From the NCBI RefSeq assembly GCF_900176365.1, contig NZ_FWXY01000014.1:83847-147846 (forward strand): a stretch of 64,000 nt of DNA, in the 5' to 3' direction. This DNA comes from Desulfocicer vacuolatum DSM 3385 (GTDB lineage Bacteria; Desulfobacterota; Desulfobacteria; Desulfobacterales; Desulfobacteraceae). Numbering within the stretch: the stretch's first letter is position 1; every line of letters begins with the position of its first letter. The notes beneath the pieces are model-generated. The model made no database searches. It was not told the origin of the DNA and was given only the letters and a program-made list of their open reading frames with translations. Shown here piece after piece: positions 44,591 to 52,224 of this stretch. Made by a program: the position numbers and the translations under genes.

Positions 44591-44969
44591 ATCATACCGA
44601 CGGAGCTCAGTGCTTGAAACCTAATTTTTTTACTTTTATCCACAAACCTCTTTATGTGGAGAAATCCCTTTGTCGTTTTAGCATTGACAGCATGGGGCCG
44701 GGCGAATATGTTTATAAATCTTCAGGCGCGTTTATCATTTGTTCTATTTTGTTAAACCGATGGCTGTGGTGCTGAGTTTTTTTTCTACAGCACATCGGGG
44801 TATGCCCGCTTCCGGGGAAAAAAAATTGCTTAAAGCTGATCGCAGAAGCCTGATGAATGAAAACACGGGTTAATATTTTGATGATGATGCTGAACTGAGC
44901 GCGAAAATTCAGTGGGCGTTTACAAAGATCCCATTGTTCAATCAGTCAAAACAGGTATCTATAAATTTT
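44591..44969. other. Intergenic region before the NtrC-type gene
   Basis: About 380 bp with no ORF that I can support. No repeat copy or clear sigma-54 site was seen; the promoter of the downstream regulator must lie here. Confidence 0.5.
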
Positions 44970-46373
44970 ATGATGACACAGGCAGTGGTGGAGCAGGCAA
45001 CCATTCTGGTGGTGGATGATGACCCGGCCATTCGGGATTCCCTGGAGGAGATCCTTGAAGACAGCTATGACGTGGTGTGCGTTGACAGCGGCGCTGATGC
45101 TGTTGAACAGGTTCGTTCCCAGGTGTTTGACCTGGTTTTCCTGGACATTGTCATGCCCGGGATGGACGGAATTGAAACATTAAAACGGATCAAGGCAGTT
45201 GAAAAAGATCTTGATGTGATCATGATTTCAGGCATTGATCGTGCTCAGCAGGCCACAGAGTCCATACGCCAGGGTGCCTATGATTACATTACCAAACCCT
45301 TTGATCATGAGGTGATTCTCAACAGGCTGGAGAAGGTGCTTGAAACCCGTTCTCTGAATCGCGAGGTTCATTATCATCGCGCCCAGGCGGAAAAAGGAGA
45401 AAAATCAACCAATATTGTGAGTCGCTCCAGTGCCATGGCCATTATTTTTGATATCATTGACAAGGTTTCCCAGGCATCCAGCAGTGTGCTCATCACCGGT
45501 GAGAGCGGTACGGGAAAGGAATTGGTGGCCCGGACAATTCACAATAAAAGTTCACGGGCATCGCGACCCTTTGTTGCCATTAACTGTGCGGCCATGCCCC
45601 GGGAACTCATGGAATCTGAATTGTTCGGATATGAAAAGGGGGCGTTTACCGGGGCTCACAAACAGTCCCGGGGAAAATTTGAATTTGCCCACCAGGGAAG
45701 CATTTTTTTGGATGAAATATCCTGCCTTGAGCCTGAATTTCAGGCAAAATTGCTCCGGGTGCTCCAGGAGCGTGAATTCACCAGGGTGGGCAGTAATCGA
45801 ATAGTGAAGGTGGATGTTCGCGTGATTGCAGCCACCAATATTCATCTTACAGATATGGTAAAAGATGGCAGTTTTCGTGAAGATCTTTATTTCAGACTCA
45901 ATGTGGTTCCTGTGGAATTACCTCCCTTGAGACAGCGAACAGGCGATGTGCCGCTTCTGGCAAAGTTTTTCTTGGAACGACTTAATCAAAAAATGAATCG
46001 CAATGTCGCCGGAATTACCCCATCTGCCATGTCAGCCCTGGACGGGTATAACTGGCCGGGAAATGTCCGTGAACTGGAAAATCTTTTGGAACGAATGGTG
46101 GTGTTGACTCCGGATGATCAGAGTATTGACCTTAAGAATTTACCTTTTGAAATTTTATTCAGTGAAAAATCCATTGTGGGAGCAAAATCCTCCCTGGCAA
46201 CGGGCAGGGGCTTGATCCAGGCCCGGACCACCTTTGAACGGCTTTATATTCTCAAGGCACTCCAGGATAACCACTGGAACCAGACCCGCACAGCCAGGCA
46301 GCTGGATATCCACCGTAATACATTGATCCAGAAAATGAAATCCCTGGATCTGAAAAATGATGATACCCAGTGA
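44970..46373 (+). CDS. NtrC-family response regulator (REC-AAA-Fis), sigma-54 activator
   Basis: 467 residues from the ATG at 44970; an in-frame TTG at 44934 is possible but weak. The receiver domain (about 8-125) has VVDDDPA, the phospho-acceptor Asp in VFLDIVMPGMDG and the Lys in DYITKPFD. The AAA+ domain (about 145-385) carries TGESGTGKE, GYEKGAFTGA and GSIFLDEIS. The Fis-type DNA-binding tail is TRTARQLDIHRNTLIQKM. It ends 9 bp from the convergent stop of an NtrB-like kinase gene, its likely partner. A sigma-54 promoter drives the peptide array 4.5 kb to the right, the nearest such promoter, which makes that array a plausible target. Confidence 0.92.
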   Translation: MMTQAVVEQATILVVDDDPAIRDSLEEILEDSYDVVCVDSGADAVEQVRSQVFDLVFLDIVMPGMDGIETLKRIKAVEKDLDVIMISGIDRAQQATESIRQGAYDYITKPFDHEVILNRLEKVLETRSLNREVHYHRAQAEKGEKSTNIVSRSSAMAIIFDIIDKVSQASSSVLITGESGTGKELVARTIHNKSSRASRPFVAINCAAMPRELMESELFGYEKGAFTGAHKQSRGKFEFAHQGSIFLDEISCLEPEFQAKLLRVLQEREFTRVGSNRIVKVDVRVIAATNIHLTDMVKDGSFREDLYFRLNVVPVELPPLRQRTGDVPLLAKFFLERLNQKMNRNVAGITPSAMSALDGYNWPGNVRELENLLERMVVLTPDDQSIDLKNLPFEILFSEKSIVGAKSSLATGRGLIQARTTFERLYILKALQDNHWNQTRTARQLDIHRNTLIQKMKSLDLKNDDTQ

Positions 46374-46382
46374 CCATGGCTG

Positions 46383-48221
46383 TTAACATGCGTCTGCGGG
46401 TAATGTTACGGTGAAGCAACTTCCCTGATCCTGGACACTGGTGGCCTTTATATCACCGCCATGCTCAGAGACAACTTTCTGGGTGATGGCCAGGCCAAGA
46501 CCGGTTCCCTTATGCTTGGTGGTAAAAAAAGGTGTAAAAATGGTGCTAAGTGTTTCCCGGGGCATGCCGGGGCCTGTATCTTTTACGGCGATGGTGATTT
46601 TATCATTGTCCCTTAATGCCTCCAGGGTAAGTGTACCTCCCTGGGGCATGACCTGGGCTGCATTGCGAATCAGATTGTGAAACACCTTGGCCAGCTGGTC
46701 ACCATCGGCCCGGATTTCTCCCAGATTATCTCCAAAGTTCCGGACACAGACTATGTCCGAGGCGTCAAGATCCACCTCAATGAGATCCACAATATCATTC
46801 AGAAGCCTGGCAGCATTGATCATGGTGAAATTATAGTTGGGTGTCCTGGCAAGCTCCAGCAGTTCTTCCACCAATCCATTGAGCCGGTTGATTTCCCGGG
46901 GAACTGTGCGCTGAAATTTGTCAAGGAATCCGGGTTTGTTAACTTTTTGGGGCAAAAGGCCTGCAAAGGTTTTGATGGCAGACAAAGGATTCCGTATTTC
47001 GTGGGCAAGACCGGCTGCTATGATTCCTATATCTGCCAGCCTCTGGGACTGGCGCATGCGTGATTCCAATTGTTTTAACTCGGTGATATCATGGAGATTA
47101 AAAATAACCTCCACACTGCGGTTGTTCTGTGCATCCAGAACCCCGAAGCCCATGAGGATCACCCGGGGTTCTTTGTTTTGTAAAATGGTTATCTCCTGCT
47201 GACGGTTTAAGCCGGGATCATCAAGGATCTTCACCATGGCGTCATGGAGTTCCGGGGTATGGCTCAATACCTGGGATATATCAAGGCCCCGGGGGGTGAT
47301 TTCCTGGGAAATATTTAATATTTTGCGGGCTGCCGGGTTCAATTGCTTTACGCTTTTTTCCCGGGTGACGGACAAAAGTCCGTCTCCCATGGTGTCCAGA
47401 ATTTTTTCTGAATATTGCTGTAGCTGATGTATTTCTTCCAGCTGCTCTTCCAGGGCAGTTTTATGTGTCAGGAGCTCTTTGACCATGATGGAAAAATTAG
47501 ATGCCAGAACCCCCACTTCATCACCGGCCGGGATATTAATATCCTGTTTTAAATTTCCCTGGGATGCCTCCTTGGTTATATCCATCAATTGACGCAGTGG
47601 AGCTGTGATTCTTCCTGCAGCCAGGTTGGCAAAAAGAATTCCCCCAATAAGGGCAATGAACCCCAGTCCCAGAACCGTCCATTGTGTCTGGCGTATTTGT
47701 TGGTTCATGGGTGCCAGTGTGAGCTGGACCCGGATGGTGCCCCATCTCGTTTTTTTATCTTTTAAAAATACAGGGAAAATAATAGTCATGGTGGGACCGG
47801 TGGCTGAATTAGATATACCTTCATGGGTCTGGGGTGTCTGGGCTGAAACAGCAAGCAGGCTTATTTCATCTGTAAGGGTACGGTTCTGTAGATCCGGTCG
47901 GTTGCTGAACCCGGCAATTTTTCCTTCCTTATCATGGATAACCACATGAATAACATCCGGGTGTTCTGCTGCCTGATTGGCCGCTTTTTCAAGTGCAATG
48001 TAATTATAGGTCACCAGGTCATCCCTGGATGTCATGGCAAGATTCTGTGCAATAAAAAGGCCCTGGCTTTTGATGCGGGTTTTGATGGTACGGCTCTGGA
48101 GAACATTCAGCACCAGGATCAAAGCGCCCAGCAGCAGGATCAGCATCAGCGTTATCATGAGAATAAAACGATATTTCAGTGGGATGAACAAGGGGCGGAT
48201 CTCATTTTTTGGCTCAGGCAT
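46383..48221 (-). CDS. NtrB/AtoS-like membrane sensor histidine kinase
   Basis: 612 residues. Two membrane segments (about 17-38 and 180-202) bracket a periplasmic sensor of about 140 residues. HAMP (about 203-255), a short coiled coil, a PAS domain (about 275-385), a HisKA domain with the phosphorylated His in GLAHEIRNPLSA near residue 405, and an ATPase domain (N box HNLIRNAAQVMPQGG, DTGPGMP, GTGLGLAI) follow. This layout is typical of kinases that partner NtrC-family regulators. It is convergent with such a regulator (9-bp gap) and 142 bp downstream of a peptide-binding lipoprotein gene on the same strand. The setting suggests that the periplasmic sensor reads a ligand delivered by that protein, or the peptide itself; this is inference. 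Confidence 0.9.
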   Translation of the reverse strand: MPEPKNEIRPLFIPLKYRFILMITLMLILLLGALILVLNVLQSRTIKTRIKSQGLFIAQNLAMTSRDDLVTYNYIALEKAANQAAEHPDVIHVVIHDKEGKIAGFSNRPDLQNRTLTDEISLLAVSAQTPQTHEGISNSATGPTMTIIFPVFLKDKKTRWGTIRVQLTLAPMNQQIRQTQWTVLGLGFIALIGGILFANLAAGRITAPLRQLMDITKEASQGNLKQDINIPAGDEVGVLASNFSIMVKELLTHKTALEEQLEEIHQLQQYSEKILDTMGDGLLSVTREKSVKQLNPAARKILNISQEITPRGLDISQVLSHTPELHDAMVKILDDPGLNRQQEITILQNKEPRVILMGFGVLDAQNNRSVEVIFNLHDITELKQLESRMRQSQRLADIGIIAAGLAHEIRNPLSAIKTFAGLLPQKVNKPGFLDKFQRTVPREINRLNGLVEELLELARTPNYNFTMINAARLLNDIVDLIEVDLDASDIVCVRNFGDNLGEIRADGDQLAKVFHNLIRNAAQVMPQGGTLTLEALRDNDKITIAVKDTGPGMPRETLSTIFTPFFTTKHKGTGLGLAITQKVVSEHGGDIKATSVQDQGSCFTVTLPADAC

Positions 48222-48363
48222 GACAGTGGGGTTCCTTTAACACTTCCATGGTCCGGTGTTTTAGGGGGCAGCCGTTCCGGTTTAGCGTTTAATATTTTTT
48301 GGGCTGTTTAAAGAGATTTGATTTAAAAACGTTAAATCAAAAAGGTCTGATATTTTTTAAAAT

Positions 48364-50022
48364 TCAGAGAGGATGATTCAGCCAGATATGATTCAGTGTC
48401 ATGGTATGCGCACCCAGAGCACTGACCATGATACCTTTGACCCGGGATTGATATATCCGGTCAACGCTCATGTAAAAAAGGGGAATCAAGGGAAAGGATT
48501 CAAGTATTATGGATTCAATTCCCCGGTATATGCTGGAGCGTTCCACGGTCTCCACGGTTTGTCGTGCCGTGGTGAACATTTCATTTGTTCCGGTATTGTT
48601 GTACCGCATGAAGTTAACCGGTGAACTGGAGCCAAACAGAGCATAAAGAAAATTGTCCGGCTCAGGCATGTCTGCAAACCAGGCATACCGATATAGCTGA
48701 ACTGCATCGGATTTAAGATAATTTTCAAACTCAGTCCAGTCGGTTAAATATTTTATTTCCAACTCAATGCCCAGTCGTCCCCAGATTTTCTTGACAAGGG
48801 TCAGCTCCGCCGTTGATGATGGTGACTGGATGGCAGAAACGATTTCCAGGGCAGGCATGGGCTGAGACAGGGCCTTTTCGACACGTTTTACAAGGATTTT
48901 TGCCATGGCCATGTTATTGGCTTCCATCTGATTGGCTGGCGTATACCCCGGCATGCCCGGAGGCAAAATGGTTGTGGCCACATCATATTGGCCATGGTAG
49001 ATCTCATTGACAATGGCCTGGCGATCAATGGCCAGGGCCAGGGCTTTTCTTAGATCTTTGTTCTGAAGATGGGGATGGGCTGTATTCATGCCGTAAAAGA
49101 ACAGGCTCAAAGAAGAACGATGGATCCATTGAAAATTTTCTGCATGGGCCAGGGATTGGCGGACCTTTCCGAACACCGGCATTTCATCAAGGAGATTGCT
49201 CTGGAAATCAGATAGTATTTTTTCATCCTTGCCCCCTGGATAGATTTTATATTCAAGTTCATCCACCAGGGCTGTTTTTCCATAATAGTGAGGAAAGCGT
49301 TTCAGTTGGATGGTGTTGTCGGTGTGCCATGACAAAAAGCAAAAGGGGCCGCTTCCCACCGGTGTCTTTCCAAAATCATTGCCCATGCGGGTTGCCGCCT
49401 CTTTGGGAATAATTTTTGCGTAACACATGCCAAGGGCCGTTAGAAAAGGCACATGGGGAGCGGTGAGGCGCACAACAAGGGTCTGTTCATCCACCGCCTT
49501 AAGTCCGGTAACGGTTGTTGCTCCATGGGTTCTATAGGCCATGGCCCCTTCTATTTTAAGCAGGTGGGGCAATATAACCGGCGCATCTTCCACCTGTAGC
49601 AAACGACTCAGGGAAAAAATAACATCATCAACGGTTACCGGTGTTCCGTCATGGAAAACGGCATTGGGTTCAAGAAAAAAACGGTACACTTTGCCATTAT
49701 CCTCCACCTGCCAGGTTCTGGCAAGGGCTGGCATCACTGACAGATATTGATCAAATTTCACCAGGCCGTCAAAAAGCTGGTGTACAAGGCTTTCTCCATA
49801 CCAGTCCCGTACCTGTGCCGGATCCAGTGTTGCTGGATTACTTCTAAGGGGGATTCGGTATATTCCTCCTGTTTTCTCAACAATGTGTGTTGTATCAGTC
49901 TTGGTTTGCGGGCTCTTTTCAGCGGAATTATTTTCTTCTGTTTTATTACATCCGCCGGTCACCAGAATACCTGCGCATACCAGAACAGATAATAAAAAAG
50001 ATAACAGGCGTGGGGGCATCAT
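48364..50022 (-). CDS. Peptide-binding lipoprotein (SBP_bac_5), orphan
   Basis: 552 residues from ATG at 50022, which has GGAG 8-9 bases upstream. The open frame extends 33 codons further, but that part lies over a 68-bp repeat and looks non-coding. A short signal (PRLLSFLLSVLVCAG) ends in a lipobox-like VTGGC, so the mature protein is likely lipid-anchored. The body is a family-5 solute-binding protein (SNPATLDPAQV, FHDGTPVTVDDVIFSL, VGSGPFCFLSW, FPLIPLFYMSVDRIY). No permease or ATPase is adjacent, unusual for this family. It lies between the micropeptide array and the sensor kinase, all on the minus strand. A receptor role for a peptide is plausible but unproven. Confidence 0.88.
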   Translation of the reverse strand: MMPPRLLSFLLSVLVCAGILVTGGCNKTEENNSAEKSPQTKTDTTHIVEKTGGIYRIPLRSNPATLDPAQVRDWYGESLVHQLFDGLVKFDQYLSVMPALARTWQVEDNGKVYRFFLEPNAVFHDGTPVTVDDVIFSLSRLLQVEDAPVILPHLLKIEGAMAYRTHGATTVTGLKAVDEQTLVVRLTAPHVPFLTALGMCYAKIIPKEAATRMGNDFGKTPVGSGPFCFLSWHTDNTIQLKRFPHYYGKTALVDELEYKIYPGGKDEKILSDFQSNLLDEMPVFGKVRQSLAHAENFQWIHRSSLSLFFYGMNTAHPHLQNKDLRKALALAIDRQAIVNEIYHGQYDVATTILPPGMPGYTPANQMEANNMAMAKILVKRVEKALSQPMPALEIVSAIQSPSSTAELTLVKKIWGRLGIELEIKYLTDWTEFENYLKSDAVQLYRYAWFADMPEPDNFLYALFGSSSPVNFMRYNNTGTNEMFTTARQTVETVERSSIYRGIESIILESFPLIPLFYMSVDRIYQSRVKGIMVSALGAHTMTLNHIWLNHPL

Positions 50023-50044
50023 TTTTTTTCTCCAACTTAGCAGA

Positions 50045-50112
50045 CTATTGGCTGATAACAATATACCGAGATACGCGGGATTTGTATTCGTATTCAAGGC
50101 GAGCCTTTCCAT
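50045..50112 (+). repeat. Flanking direct repeat, left copy
   Basis: CTATTGG...GATAA...AATAT followed by the near-identical core GGATTTGTATTCGTATTC, AAGGC and CTTTCCAT. A similar copy lies at 51455-51520 in the same orientation. It overlaps the leader of the peptide-binding lipoprotein gene. Confidence 0.65.
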
Positions 50113-50354
50113 GATTACCAAATTAATAATAGCTTATGACGCTACCACATAGCTGTGAACAATGCAACCGGCTGCGTGTTGACAGCATTGAATTTTCAGT
50201 GCCTCGGGGTATTGGAGTGAATAACGAATGGTGGTTTTCTTTGTATGTTTTGTCTTGATGTTGGAGAGAGAGCTGAAAAGGTAATCTGTGGGATAAAAAA
50301 ATATCAAAGAAGGAAGATGAAAGGATAGAATACAAAAGGGGAAAAGGATGACCG

Positions 50355-50407
50355 GGGGAATCGACAATATATCGATTCCCCTGGCAATCCACCTGTCTTA
50401 TCAGGTG
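50355..50407. terminator. Two hairpins downstream of the micropeptide array
   Basis: A perfect 10-bp stem GGGGAATCGA / TCGATTCCCC at 50355-50381 and a 6-bp stem CACCTG / CAGGTG at 50390-50407. They follow the last peptide gene on the minus strand. No clean T-tract follows, so they may stabilise the 3' end or only partly stop read-through toward the lipoprotein gene. Confidence 0.55.
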
Positions 50408-50444
50408 TTGTTATGATCGCGTTTGTTTTGTCCGGGTACAGGGC

Positions 50445-50537
50445 TTACGGTCCACCACCGCCCGTTGCAAGAACAGGTGCAGCACAAGTGGCAACCAGAA
50501 CGCCGATGACAAATAATTGAACCATGATTTTTTTCAT
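50445..50537 (-). CDS. 30-residue micropeptide, array copy 1
   Basis: It starts MKKIMVQL, has an uninterrupted hydrophobic core (about residues 6-20) and ends PVLA followed by TGGGGP. AAGGAG lies 7 bases before the ATG. The form is that of a Sec signal peptide with a signal-peptidase-I-like V-L-A site that would leave only TGGGGP; a single Cys at residue 18 does not make a good lipobox. Alternatively the whole peptide stays in the membrane, like small type I toxins. The same protein is encoded by the two neighbouring copies. Confidence 0.7.
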   Translation of the reverse strand: MKKIMVQLFVIGVLVATCAAPVLATGGGGP

Positions 50538-50614
50538 TTTGAACTCCTTATTTTAAGCATCATTTTTTTGTAATTATAAAGGGTATTGCAGTTTTTTTTG
50601 TCCGGGTACAGGGC

Positions 50615-50707
50615 TTACGGTCCACCACCGCCCGTTGCAAGAACAGGTGCAGCACAAGTGGCAACCAGAACGCCGATGACAAATAATTGAACCATGATTT
50701 TTTTCAT
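50615..50707 (-). CDS. 30-residue micropeptide, array copy 2
   Basis: Identical amino-acid sequence to copy 1, with the same AAGGAG site. The unit spacing is exactly 170 bp, and the spacer DNA between units differs from the next by only a few bases, so duplication is recent or maintained by gene conversion. Confidence 0.7.
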   Translation of the reverse strand: MKKIMVQLFVIGVLVATCAAPVLATGGGGP

Positions 50708-50783
50708 TTTGAACTCCTTATTTTAAGTATCATTTTTTTGTAATTATAACGGGTATTGCAGTTTTTTTGTCCGGGTACAGGGC

Positions 50784-50876
50784 TTACGGTCCACCACCGC
50801 CCGTTGCAAGAACAGGTGCAGCACAAGTGGCAACCAGAACGCCGATGACAAATAATTGAACCATGATTTTTTTCAT
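50784..50876 (-). CDS. 30-residue micropeptide, array copy 3 (promoter-proximal)
   Basis: Identical amino-acid sequence. It is the first copy downstream of the sigma-54 promoter, with about 50 bases of leader and the same AAGGAG site. The similarity to the other units stops shortly upstream of the ribosome site, where the promoter region begins. Confidence 0.7.
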   Translation of the reverse strand: MKKIMVQLFVIGVLVATCAAPVLATGGGGP

Positions 50877-50936
50877 TTTGAACTCCTTATTTTTATCTTA
50901 ATTTTCTTTGTAATCATCTTGTCTGCATTAAGTAAT

Positions 50937-50952
50937 AGCAAGGGCTGTACCA
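50937..50952 (-). promoter_or_regulatory. Sigma-54 promoter of the micropeptide array
   Basis: On the minus strand: TGGTACAGCCCTTGCT. The invariant GG (50951-50950) and GC (50939-50938) are exactly 10 bases apart and the TTGCT half is perfect. The predicted start near 50926 is about 50 bases before the first micropeptide ATG. Confidence 0.8.
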
Positions 50953-51050
50953 CATAAAAAAAAGATGGATATTTTTATATATGTTATTGAAAATAATGGG
51001 TTTTTTTATTTTGGAGTTGAGATGATTCCGGAGGTGAAACGCACAGGGTC

Positions 51051-51138
51051 ATGTGCACATTTCGGGAGGCTGCAAGCTTAAAGAAGGAATTAAATCCGGG
51101 AGGGCTGTCTTTTTATGAATTGCACATTTATGTGTGCA
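51051..51138. promoter_or_regulatory. Candidate enhancer sites for an NtrC-type activator
   Basis: Perfect palindrome ATGTGCACAT at 51051-51060 and TGCACA-N6-TGTGCA at 51121-51138, about 100 and 170 bp upstream of the -24 element. They resemble the NtrC site TGCACY-N5-RGTGCA. Position and symmetry fit an upstream activating sequence. Confidence 0.4.
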
Positions 51139-51454
51139 GGGTGCCCATGGAAATAGGCAATGAAATTTGCTGAATTTATTGGAAGTTAATGGAAAAAACG
51201 CTATTTTAATTTAGAGTTGTTGATGAATTTGTGCAATTATTATTTAGCCCATTTACCTTTAATGAACAGATATGGTTTTAAATTTTACAAATGGGTGTTG
51301 ATAAATTGCATTCTCCATACAAATAGTATGTGTCTGGGGGAATGAAGGAGTATATTTGCCAATAATTGAAATTTTATTTAATAAAAATTCAATTTCATGG
51401 TCCATGGGAATGTAGTTTGCATATTATGAAAATTGGTGATTGGCTTATTTTAGG

Positions 51455-51520
51455 CTATTGGTAGATAAGAATATCGGGAAGGGTAGGATTTTTATTCGTA
51501 TTCAAGGCAGGGCTTTCCAT
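51455..51520 (+). repeat. Flanking direct repeat, right copy
   Basis: Counterpart of 50045-50112; the core GGATTTTTATTCGTATTC, AAGGC and CTTTCCAT is nearly identical. The two copies bracket the micropeptide array and its control region. Confidence 0.65.
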
Positions 51521-51662
51521 ATATAGTGGTTTTATAGTATGGACGTCCCAACCAAAAGACGGATAAAAAGACAAACAGACCGGTATATTCTTTGACATAA
51601 ATAGCCCTTAGTACATTGGCAATAGCGTTTCATGACCATGGGGGCGTTATGAAGGAGGGGTT

Positions 51663-52052
51663 ATGGAGAATACCGGAACGGAAACCATCTTATTTGTGGA
51701 TGATAATGAAGATATTGCCATGGTTGCAAAACTTCTACTTCAACGGTTGGGGTACAACGTGGTTATTCAGCTTTCCGGAGTCGATGCCCTTAAAAGCTTT
51801 AAGGCCTCTCCTGATAAGTTTGATCTTGTTATAAGTGATATCGGCATGCCCGGCATGGATGGGTATAATGTGATAACAGAAATAAGACGAATCCGACGGA
51901 ATATTCCTGTTTTACTTTGCTCAGGCAGTGATGAAGGTATTGTGGATAACAGTGTGAAAAGATCTTCTGCCGATGGTTTTTTATTGAAACCTTTTACCAT
52001 GCAGGAAATATCCGGCATGGCCCGGTCTGTTCTTGATAGTACCGTCCATTAA
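51663..52052 (+). CDS. Receiver-only response regulator (CheY-like)
   Basis: 129 residues; GGAGGGG lies just before the ATG. A single receiver domain: acidic residues in FVDDNED, the phospho-acceptor Asp in LVISDIGMPGMDGY near residue 59, Thr/Ser in LLCSGSD and the Lys in GFLLKPFT near 109. There is no output domain, so it acts by protein contact or as a phosphate sink. It is divergent from the micropeptide array across a 700-bp spacer and may belong to the same signalling group as the kinase at 46383. Confidence 0.9.
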   Translation: MENTGTETILFVDDNEDIAMVAKLLLQRLGYNVVIQLSGVDALKSFKASPDKFDLVISDIGMPGMDGYNVITEIRRIRRNIPVLLCSGSDEGIVDNSVKRSSADGFLLKPFTMQEISGMARSVLDSTVH

Positions 52053-52146
52053 AGTTTCCATACCGTTTATTTTCTCACAAACACAACAATTATTGAAAAT
52101 CGAGATCAGAATAAGATCCGCTTGCGGCGATTCAATTACGCAAAAA

Positions 52147-52189
52147 ACACAAAGGCAATTAGCATATACCATGCTAATTGCCTTTGTGT
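52147..52189. terminator. Bidirectional Rho-independent terminator
   Basis: A perfect 19-bp stem (ACACAAAGGCAATTAGCAT and complement, loop ATACC). TATTTC follows on plus, and a run of T follows on minus (from AAAAAA at 52142-52147). It separates the convergent response regulator and acetoacetyl-CoA synthetase genes. Just to its left (about 52085-52135) are decayed repeat fragments (ACACAACAATTATTGAAAA; GATCAGAATAAGATCCGC). Confidence 0.85.
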
Positions 52190-52224
52190 TATTTCATTGC
52201 CGGTTTAAAATCAGGCCTGGGGGG

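Larger units (their letters stand above)
50431..50890 (-). repeat. Tandem array of about 2.7 units of 170 bp
   Basis: Units start with TCCGGGTACAGGGCTTACGG at 50431, 50601 and 50770. The first two are full (170 and 169 bp), and the third is cut off upstream of its gene. Each unit carries one micropeptide gene, its ribosome site and a T-rich spacer. Confidence 0.9.

Noticed and set aside
50023..50121. 33-residue N-terminal extension of the peptide-binding lipoprotein
   Set aside because: It overlaps the 50045-50112 repeat, lacks a ribosome site and would bury the signal peptide.
50431..50890. Three regularly spaced direct repeats as a CRISPR array
   Set aside because: Unit length is 170 bp with only a few differences, there are no unique spacers and each unit contains an ORF with ribosome site; no cas genes nearby.
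51021..51077. 18-residue ORF with GGAG upstream (MIPEVKRTG...)
   Set aside because: Too short, single copy, in the likely enhancer region of the micropeptide array; nothing supports translation.
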